DNA from: Gammaproteobacteria bacterium | GTDB taxonomy: Bacteria > Pseudomonadota > Gammaproteobacteria > UBA12402 | Length of the DNA stretch: 11,830 nt | Direction of reading: 5' to 3' | NCBI GenBank assembly: GCA_028282395.1 | Contig: JANQHY010000056.1 | Coordinates: forward strand, 1 to 11,830 | Part shown: positions 6,371 through 11,830 of the stretch, piece after piece | Layout: each line of letters begins with the position of its first letter | How positions within the stretch are numbered: the first letter of the stretch is position 1 | Made by a program: the position numbers and the translations under genes | Notes under the pieces: model-generated | Told to the model about the DNA's origin: nothing | What the model saw: the letters and a program-made list of their open reading frames with translations, nothing else | The model's database searches: none

Positions 6371-8478
6371 TATTCAATAGTATGTTTCTGGCTGTCTTGG
6401 TCACTAATGTCATCATCAGTCTCTATAATCAAGTCAGTTTTATTATTATTGTATTGTTTATACTGCTCTGTTGCTAGAATTGTACGTTCATTGTCATGCG
6501 ATTCATTATTCTGCCAAGGATGACTTTGTTGTAAACTATCGTTATCGCGGTTTCGTTGATGCTGTAAGGATGGCACTAGCATCATTGAGACGACAGAAAC
6601 TGGGTTATGGTTATTTTCATTAAGAGATAAGCTACTATGGCTACTCTCTTTATCTCTTTCCATTTTGCTCTCATTAAACTCATGAATAATGTTGTAATCA
6701 TCATTGCTAGCATGAAGATTTCTCTGTTTATCTGTTTTGTGATCGAGAAGTTTGCTATGGTCATCGTAGTGTTCTAAATTGTGGTCACGCAAGCTATTAG
6801 AAATACTTAAACTATCATTATTATGAATTATCTGAGCATTGGTATTATCCTCTTTCGCATCATCTCTACAGCAACAACAATAGTTGCTAATGAGTTTTGC
6901 GACTGTCCAAACAGCAAGCCAACATGTCGAGAACGCTCCCCAGACCAATGCTGTTCCAGTAGCAGCTAATTTCCAAGTTGCCTCATAAGTGATAAACGTT
7001 TTTATTGCTGTTAATAAAAACAGTGGCAAAGTAAAAGGTTGTAAAATGAATAATAGTGTCAGTGCAATAACTACAATTGATGCAACCAGATAAGTTAATA
7101 ACAGTTTATGTTTTGAGGTCCAATGACAAAACTTTTCCCATAGATTACGTTTTGGCATGTATAGGTTATAATCAACTTCAGCATTACTTTGTAGTAGCGA
7201 CTGATTTTTTATAGTATTAAAGTTAATATTGTTCGGCTTTATAATTTGGTCAACAGAAAAATTATAGGGTAGTGGTGTTGATTGTTGCAAAGCGGTTTGA
7301 ATATATTGTTGACTTAAATCCGCACAGCGGCGTACACGCACCTTTCTGTTGCCCGCATCATGGAGATCATACGCAGCACTCAAACATAGTAAGCAGCTAT
7401 ATATTTCACCTACCATTCGTTTGTATTCAGCAAGTGTCAACTTATCTTTATTTCTTATCTGCATCAGTTCAGCAATCAGACCAACTGAATAATCTGCATG
7501 ATTAAATGTAGTAGAGATATCTTGCAATAGTTCACTATTCTGATACGCGGCAATACTAATATCTTCACCAACACTACTTCTTCTATGCAATTGAAGATGA
7601 TTCGATGGCCGCTGTTTTATAATTTTCTTGAAGATATCTCCCATATGATCGGGATCCCTACTTACAACATTTCTTTGTCCATTCTTAGTAAAGATAAGTG
7701 TTGCTTGTGTCGGCTTCTCAAGGCTTCCGCCTACCATTAAAACCATCTGGTTTTTCTCTGGTTGAATCAGATCAACCTCATTAGTAGAGAAACCATAAGG
7801 ATAGGTCACTACTCTTAAGTTTTCACCACAAATAAATTTCTCATTCAACATCTGATTCAGTGAAATAGCTTGTTGCTGTTGTGAAAGATACTTGCTTAAT
7901 AAACTCAATACATCATTATGTTGCTGTTGTTCTGATGGCAGCAATAATTTCTTTAGTGTGAGCCCCCCGATATGCAACTGGTGATTGGTATAGCTTACTT
8001 GCACAACAGACTCTTGCCCATTACAACAGCTCTGCTTGATCTCTTTAATTGCTACCAGTAGAAAGAACAGTTTAAATTGACCACTAACACCATTACTATG
8101 GTTATTATCTTCGACAAAAGTTAGTAGTGGTAAAATAGCGTGAAAGTAACCATTAATGGCTTCTGGTCTAGGGGGCTGCTCATTATCTTGATTACTTTTT
8201 ATATAATCTACTACCTGATTATTGATAGCTAACTGACTCAATGCCGGATCAAGCTGCACATTATCAAGACTCACTGTGACCTTAAGATCTGTTCTAGCAA
8301 AACGCGCATTAGCGTATTTGGCTGTTACTGTTCGTTGTGCAGCTAGCCATAAGCGATAATCGAACTGAAGACGATTTAAATCGTCTAAAAAGCTAAAAGG
8401 ATATTGATTGATATCATAATCTGATATCGCAATAAGCGGTAAATTCTGTTTACCAACTCTTCGCTTAAAACTATTCAT
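6370..8478 (-). CDS. Unrecognised 702-residue protein with membrane hairpin and polar C-terminal tail
   Basis: I do not recognise this protein. It has an excellent ribosome-binding site (GAGGAGG, 4 nt before the ATG) and a long open frame, so it is very likely expressed. Residues 1-440 look like a soluble, Gln-rich, mixed alpha/beta region with no signal peptide. Within it, 185-205 is Gln-rich and 315-400 is probably helical. Two hydrophobic segments, about 458-494 (perhaps two helices) and 502-531, form a hairpin. A run of four cysteines follows directly at 534-537. Residues 538-702 are highly polar, rich in Asn, Asp, Ser, His and Gln, likely disordered, and end in an acidic stretch (ETDDDISDQD). 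The layout of cytosolic N-domain, hairpin and disordered tail recalls membrane-inserted effectors of intracellular bacteria, but no family motif supports this; a lineage-specific membrane protein is equally possible. The gene lies 60 nt upstream of lipA on the same strand. Confidence 0.8.
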   Translation of the reverse strand: MNSFKRRVGKQNLPLIAISDYDINQYPFSFLDDLNRLQFDYRLWLAAQRTVTAKYANARFARTDLKVTVSLDNVQLDPALSQLAINNQVVDYIKSNQDNEQPPRPEAINGYFHAILPLLTFVEDNNHSNGVSGQFKLFFLLVAIKEIKQSCCNGQESVVQVSYTNHQLHIGGLTLKKLLLPSEQQQHNDVLSLLSKYLSQQQQAISLNQMLNEKFICGENLRVVTYPYGFSTNEVDLIQPEKNQMVLMVGGSLEKPTQATLIFTKNGQRNVVSRDPDHMGDIFKKIIKQRPSNHLQLHRRSSVGEDISIAAYQNSELLQDISTTFNHADYSVGLIAELMQIRNKDKLTLAEYKRMVGEIYSCLLCLSAAYDLHDAGNRKVRVRRCADLSQQYIQTALQQSTPLPYNFSVDQIIKPNNINFNTIKNQSLLQSNAEVDYNLYMPKRNLWEKFCHWTSKHKLLLTYLVASIVVIALTLLFILQPFTLPLFLLTAIKTFITYEATWKLAATGTALVWGAFSTCWLAVWTVAKLISNYCCCCRDDAKEDNTNAQIIHNNDSLSISNSLRDHNLEHYDDHSKLLDHKTDKQRNLHASNDDYNIIHEFNESKMERDKESSHSSLSLNENNHNPVSVVSMMLVPSLQHQRNRDNDSLQQSHPWQNNESHDNERTILATEQYKQYNNNKTDLIIETDDDISDQDSQKHTIE

Positions 8479-8644
8479 AATGCCTCCTCTTCTCTAATAA
8501 TACGTTCCCAACAGAAGCTATTAAGTTATAACCATAGACGATGGTGTTCATTTTGCTTACATATTGATGTCAGACATTGACCATATCTTCTAGTTTGCCT
8601 CTCCCAATCCTTCGAGCGCTCTCTTCCAGAAGATATAATGCCCC

Positions 8645-8726
8645 TGTCATTGCGAGCTTAATAAAGCAATCTGCCACCATCAGTTACGTTGCTGGATGGC
8701 GCGGACAAGGAGCGGGAAGACGTCAG
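8645..8726. repeat. Degenerate copy of a dispersed palindromic repeat (GTCATTGCGAG type)
   Basis: The left end reads TGTCATTGCGAG then AAAGCAATCT, closely matching the start of a small folded repeat that is scattered in many bacterial genomes and usually reads GTCATTGCGAG...GAAGCAATCC. ATTGC (8649-8653) and GCAAT (8666-8670) are inverted. A second hairpin, CCATCAG (8677-8683) against CTGGATGG (8692-8699), sits in the middle. The right part (GCGCGGACAAGGAGCGGGAAGACGTC) vaguely resembles the decayed complementary arm. One copy only in this window; identification is from memory of the motif. Confidence 0.4.
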
Positions 8727-8832
8727 TGGTTGTAAAAATGATAAATATAATTAAGAGAGCATGACCTACTGCTTCTATTATCTTCCTCCCCCTTCCCTAA
8801 TTGCTGTTAAACAGGGTTGGAAGAGACGATAA

Positions 8833-8846
8833 AAAACTATAGTTTT
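8833..8846. repeat. 14-bp perfect palindrome upstream of tRNA-Leu
   Basis: AAAACTATAGTTTT is a perfect dyad about 52 nt before the tRNA 5' end. It contains TATAGT, which could be a -10 box paired with TTGGAA at 8817-8822 (15-nt spacer, short). A second possible -10, TAGAAT, is at 8863-8868 with no good -35. Either way the palindrome lies at the promoter of the tRNA. Confidence 0.4.
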
Positions 8847-8869
8847 CTGTAATTTTTTCAGTTAGAATG

Positions 8870-8891
8870 ACTCCTCATTTATTTAAGGAGT
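8870..8891 (+). repeat. Small hairpin in the tRNA-Leu leader
   Basis: ACTCCT and AGGAGT form a perfect 6-bp stem with a 10-nt A/T-rich loop, ending 6 nt before the tRNA. It could mark a processing site in the precursor transcript. Confidence 0.4.
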
Positions 8892-8897
8892 GACAAA

Positions 8898-8984
<87 letters not shown>

Positions 8985-9191
8985 TGGTAATAAAATATTC
9001 ATCAGGGCTAGCGTAATAGCTAGATAACTGGCAAACTATAGGAACGTGAAGAATTATTATAATTTGAATGTTTTTTAAACAGTTAGTGATGATTATAGAT
9101 AAGAGAGGGGTACATACCAGTCAAACCAACAGCAGTTATTCCTGCTAGATAATTAATCGCTTTTTCATATGAAATAAAGGCGACTTTAACT

Positions 9192-9217
9192 TTGAAATTT
9201 GGCAGACTGCCCCAAGG
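9192..9217 (+). promoter_or_regulatory. Candidate heat-shock (sigma32-like) promoter of tig
   Basis: TTGAAA (9192-9197) is followed after 12 nt by CCCCAAGG (9210-9217), resembling the sigma32 pattern TTGAAA-N(12-14)-CCCCAT. Transcription would start about 28 nt before the tig ATG. A sigma70-like TATAAT at 9219-9224 overlaps but lacks a correctly spaced -35. The last two bases of the -10 core depart from consensus. Confidence 0.35.
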
Positions 9218-9251
9218 TTATAATTCTAAGCTGAAAAGAAATGAGGTGATT

Positions 9252-10577
9252 ATGGCAGCAACTTTGGAAGCATTACCTAATCTAATGCGCAAATTAAAAA
9301 TCCAGGTGCCTGGACAAGATGTTGAGGCAGAATACAATAAACGGCTGAAAGATATATCGAAAAAAGCAAAAATCGATGGTTTTCGCCCAGGAAAAGTGCC
9401 AATAAAAGTCATTGATAGGAAATATGGCGAATCTATTCGCAATGAAATGATCCCAGAAATTGTCAATAAAGAGTTATCTGCAGCGATTGAAAATGAGAAG
9501 CTACGCCTAGTTGGTAATCCTGCAATAACCGAAATCAAAGCAGACCCAGGACAAGATATTGAATTCAGTGCTGAATTTGAAATACTGCCTGAATTTGATC
9601 TCAAAGAGCTAACTGGCATAGAGATTGAGAAAATTAGCAGTGAAGTAACGGATGAAGATATTGATAAACAGTTGGAAAAATTGCGCGAAGAGCACAAAGA
9701 GTGGAAGGAAGTTTCACGTGCAGCAAAAGAGCAAGATCTTGTTACATTAACCTATGAAGCATTTAAGGCGAGTGAACCATTCAAGTTTGACAGCCAGAGT
9801 GATGATGATGAAACGAGTCAAATGTCAGTAGTATTAGGTAGCAATACCATGCCAGAAGCATTTGAAAAGGCACTTGCAGGCGTCAAAGCGGGAGAGAGTA
9901 AAACTTTAACTGCCACCTACCCTGAAGATCATACACGTGAGGATTTAGCTGGTGCAGAGATTGAGTTTAAAGCCACCATTAAACGTATTTCTGAAGCAGA
10001 ATTACCTGAGATAACAGATCAATTTGCCAATGAAATTGGCTTTGAAGAGGGCTTGACACAACTACGTGAAGAAGTAAACAAAGTATTGAGCGCCAATCTT
10101 GAAAAAGCCTTTAATTTCATCAATCAACAAGCAGTTTTTGATAAATTCATTGAGGCAAACAATGACATTCAATTACCTGAAACACTGGTTTCTCAAGAGG
10201 TTACTTACCTACTAAAGCAGTACGAACAGGCAACCACCGTCACTGACCTCAGTGAAGAGGATAAAAGTGAGCTCAATCAAGCTGCGGCAAAACGGGTTAA
10301 ATTAGGTCTACTGATCGGTCAGTATGCTAATGCACACGACATGAAGGCAGATGAGGACAAAGTGTGGCAAGAGGTTGAGCAAGTTGCCAGCCGCTATCAC
10401 AACCCCAATGAGATTGCCACATGGTTCTATGAAGACGAGAGTCGCCTGAATCAGATTAAATCTAAGATTTTAGAGGGCCAAGTAGCAGAATCTTTACTGA
10501 AATCAGCTACAATTATAGAGAAAAAGTTAAGTTATAATGAAACATTGGAAGCACAACAGAAAATTTTGGAGCAATAA
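9252..10577 (+). CDS. tig: Trigger factor (ribosome-associated chaperone)
   Basis: 441 residues, near the usual length (432 in E. coli). Trigger factor binds ribosomal protein L23 at the exit tunnel and shields nascent chains. The N-terminal ribosome-binding domain carries the signature GFRPGKVP (43-50), in register with E. coli. The middle region (about 150-247) is the FKBP-like PPIase domain but is divergent: the usual FTG and GFE signatures read YEA and AFE. The C-terminal arms (about 248-441) are helical and charged. I start it at 9252, where GAGG lies 5 nt upstream and MAATLEAL aligns with the family N-terminus. A TTG start at 9192 would add 20 residues inside the candidate promoter and has no ribosome-binding site. 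First gene of tig-clpP-clpX, 267 nt after tRNA-Leu; the 2-nt gap to clpP indicates cotranscription. Confidence 0.95.
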   Translation: MAATLEALPNLMRKLKIQVPGQDVEAEYNKRLKDISKKAKIDGFRPGKVPIKVIDRKYGESIRNEMIPEIVNKELSAAIENEKLRLVGNPAITEIKADPGQDIEFSAEFEILPEFDLKELTGIEIEKISSEVTDEDIDKQLEKLREEHKEWKEVSRAAKEQDLVTLTYEAFKASEPFKFDSQSDDDETSQMSVVLGSNTMPEAFEKALAGVKAGESKTLTATYPEDHTREDLAGAEIEFKATIKRISEAELPEITDQFANEIGFEEGLTQLREEVNKVLSANLEKAFNFINQQAVFDKFIEANNDIQLPETLVSQEVTYLLKQYEQATTVTDLSEEDKSELNQAAAKRVKLGLLIGQYANAHDMKADEDKVWQEVEQVASRYHNPNEIATWFYEDESRLNQIKSKILEGQVAESLLKSATIIEKKLSYNETLEAQQKILEQ

Positions 10578-10579
10578 AT

Positions 10580-11221
10580 ATGAGTGAACAGACTATGATA
10601 CAATCTTCTTCCCTGGTTCCTATTGTTGTTGAACAGACGGCACGTGGCGAACGTTCCTATGATATCTACTCACGCTTACTGAAAGACCGCATTGTCTTTC
10701 TTGTTGGCACAGTTGAAGACCATATTGCAAACCTGATTACAGCACAACTGCTGTTTCTTGAGTCAGAGGATCCAGATAAGGATATTCATTTCTATATCAA
10801 CTCCCCAGGAGGCTCGGTTACTGCAGGTATGGCCATCTACGATACTATGCAGTTTATTAAACCCGATATTAGCACCATGTGTATCGGTCAAGCTTGTAGT
10901 ATGGGTGCTTTTCTATTAGCGGGCGGAACAAGCGGTAAACGCTACTGCTTGCCAAATGCTCGGGTCATGATCCACCAACCACTTGGCGGCTTTCAAGGCC
11001 AAGCAACAGACATTGAGATTCATGCAAAAGAGATTCTCTATATTCGTGAACGCCTCAATGAACTGCTTGCTCACCATACAGGCCAACCTATTGAAAGAAT
11101 TTCACAGGATACTGATCGGGATAACTTTATGAACGCCCACCAAGCTAAAGAGTATGGCCTTATTGATAAAGTATTCGATAAACGCGCATCAGCAGCGAAG
11201 GGGAAGAAAACAGCTAAATAG
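10580..11221 (+). CDS. clpP: ATP-dependent Clp protease proteolytic subunit ClpP
   Basis: 213 residues. ClpP forms the double-heptamer serine protease chamber in the cytosol, fed by ClpX or ClpA. The catalytic triad is visible: S107 in [12 protein letters not shown]132 in [11 protein letters not shown] and D181 in DTDRDNFM, all in canonical context and in step with E. coli. The oxyanion/substrate-strand motif [13 protein letters not shown] is at 71-83. Residues 1-17 probably include a short propeptide removed autocatalytically, as in E. coli, leaving an N-terminus near LVPIVVEQT. The start is 2 nt after the tig stop, with GGAG inside the last tig codons, so translation is probably coupled. 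clpX follows after 29 nt. Confidence 0.98.
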   Translation: MSEQTMIQSSSLVPIVVEQTARGERSYDIYSRLLKDRIVFLVGTVEDHIANLITAQLLFLESEDPDKDIHFYINSPGGSVTAGMAIYDTMQFIKPDISTMCIGQACSMGAFLLAGGTSGKRYCLPNARVMIHQPLGGFQGQATDIEIHAKEILYIRERLNELLAHHTGQPIERISQDTDRDNFMNAHQAKEYGLIDKVFDKRASAAKGKKTAK

Positions 11222-11250
11222 CATAACGGTTAAGTAACGCGAGAACAAGC

Positions 11251-11830
11251 ATGGCAAAGAAAAGTGACAAAAATAAAGGTGATAATTATAGTTGCTCATT
11301 TTGTGGCAAAAAGCAGGAAGAGGTAAAAAAACTTATTGCTGGCCCCAAGGTATTTATCTGCGACCATTGTATTGAGCTATGTAATGATATCCTGATCGAA
11401 GAGTTTGAAAAAGCTAGTGAAGAGGAAGAGCAGGAAAATGAACAGGAGGTAGCACTCCCTACTCCTGCTGAAATCAAAGAGACGTTAGACAATTATGTTA
11501 CTGGACAAAGTTTTGCTAAAAAAGCGATGTCTGTAGCAGTCTATAATCACTATAAACGTTTACGTGGAACAGCTGCCAAAGAGATTGATCCTGAGGTTGA
11601 GCTGGCAAAGAGTAATGTACTGTTAATCGGCCCAACCGGTAGTGGTAAAACCCTATTGGCACAGACACTAGCACGCATACTTGATGTGCCTTTTGCGATT
11701 GCTGATGCAACAACACTGACTGAAGCAGGTTATGTAGGTGAAGATGTGGAAAACATTATTCAAAAACTGCTGCGCCGCTGTGATTATGATGTTAGTAAAG
11801 CTGAGTGTGGTATCGTTTATGTTGACGAAA
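11251..11830 (+). CDS. clpX: ClpX AAA+ unfoldase, N-terminal part (cut by window edge)
   Basis: Reading from the ATG at 11251 gives 193 residues with no stop before the window ends. The N-terminal zinc-binding domain has C15, C18, C37 and C40 (CSFC...CDHC), which dimerises and recruits substrates and adaptors. A strongly acidic linker ([10 protein letters not shown], 57-66) follows. The AAA+ module begins with the conserved [23 protein letters not shown] block. Walker A is GPTGSGKT (127-134). The sequence stops at Walker B, GIVYVDE (187-193). The motif [14 protein letters not shown] is diagnostic for ClpX. The ribosome-binding site is weak (GCGAGA). ClpX unfolds tagged proteins and threads them into ClpP encoded just upstream. 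About the first 45 percent of a normal ClpX is present. Confidence 0.98.
   Translation, partial: MAKKSDKNKGDNYSCSFCGKKQEEVKKLIAGPKVFICDHCIELCNDILIEEFEKASEEEEQENEQEVALPTPAEIKETLDNYVTGQSFAKKAMSVAVYNHYKRLRGTAAKEIDPEVELAKSNVLLIGPTGSGKTLLAQTLARILDVPFAIADATTLTEAGYVGEDVENIIQKLLRRCDYDVSKAECGIVYVDE

Larger units (their letters stand above)
8479..8897. other. 419-nt non-coding stretch before tRNA-Leu
   Basis: No convincing gene on either strand. From the left it holds the GAGGAGG ribosome-binding site of the 702-residue gene (8483-8489), a 5-bp hairpin ACCAT/ATGGT (8531-8545), an 11-bp dyad ATGTC-A-GACAT (8567-8577), the degenerate dispersed repeat (8645-8726), and a pyrimidine-rich tract (8782-8798). 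It ends with the 14-bp palindrome and small hairpin of the tRNA leader. The 702-residue gene must be transcribed leftward from here, but I see no strong promoter for it. Confidence 0.6.

Noticed and set aside
8500..8530. Half-site resembling a PmrA box (ACTTAATAG on the minus strand) before the 702-residue gene
   Set aside because: Only one half-site is present. The paired direct repeat needed for a PmrA-type site is missing, so it cannot support effector-type regulation.
9192..9251. Upstream TTG start for tig adding 20 residues
   Set aside because: There is no ribosome-binding site, the extension does not fit the family N-terminus, and it overlaps a likely promoter.
9218..9697. Minus-strand frame of 159 residues inside tig
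   Set aside because: It is antisense to the conserved ribosome-binding domain of trigger factor, and its Ser-rich content is typical of a shadow frame.

Overview
The window looks like an AT-leaning gammaproteobacterial chromosome. The evidence is the tRNA-Leu(UAG) / tig / clpP / clpX order, a DinB with enterobacterial-type signature blocks, an MdfA-like drug exporter, and standard LipB and LipA. I cannot name the genus. One 702-residue protein with a membrane hairpin and a polar tail has the look of a lineage-specific, possibly host-associated, protein, but that is inference.

Left part (1-2803), transport genes. The 5' end of a sodium:neurotransmitter-symporter (NSS) family gene runs off the left edge on the minus strand. 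It is followed upstream by an ACR3-type arsenite-exporter-like gene (minus strand). A divergent MdfA/Bcr-like MFS drug exporter lies on the plus strand. The 180-bp space between the two exporters holds candidate promoters for both and an AT-rich inverted repeat.

Middle part (2809-8478), all minus strand. Reading in the direction of transcription: an unrecognised 702-residue membrane-hairpin protein, lipA, lipB, an amidohydrolase-2 family hydrolase, and dinB (Pol IV). The last four are tightly packed (23-nt gap, 11-nt overlap, 18-nt gap) and look like one operon. It couples lipoate synthesis to an uncharacterised hydrolase and a translesion polymerase. dinB meets the MFS gene tail to tail with 5 nt between the stop codons.

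Right part (8479-11830). A 419-nt non-coding stretch contains small inverted repeats and a decayed copy of what looks like a dispersed palindromic repeat of the GTCATTGCGAG type. Next come tRNA-Leu(UAG) and the protein-quality-control cluster tig-clpP-clpX (plus strand). tig has a candidate heat-shock-type promoter and an eroded-looking PPIase domain. clpX is cut by the right edge at its Walker B motif. Trigger factor handles nascent chains, ClpP is the protease chamber, and ClpX unfolds and feeds substrates to it.

No CRISPR array, insertion sequence, prophage or toxin-antitoxin pair was seen. The best candidate for something undescribed is the 702-residue protein.
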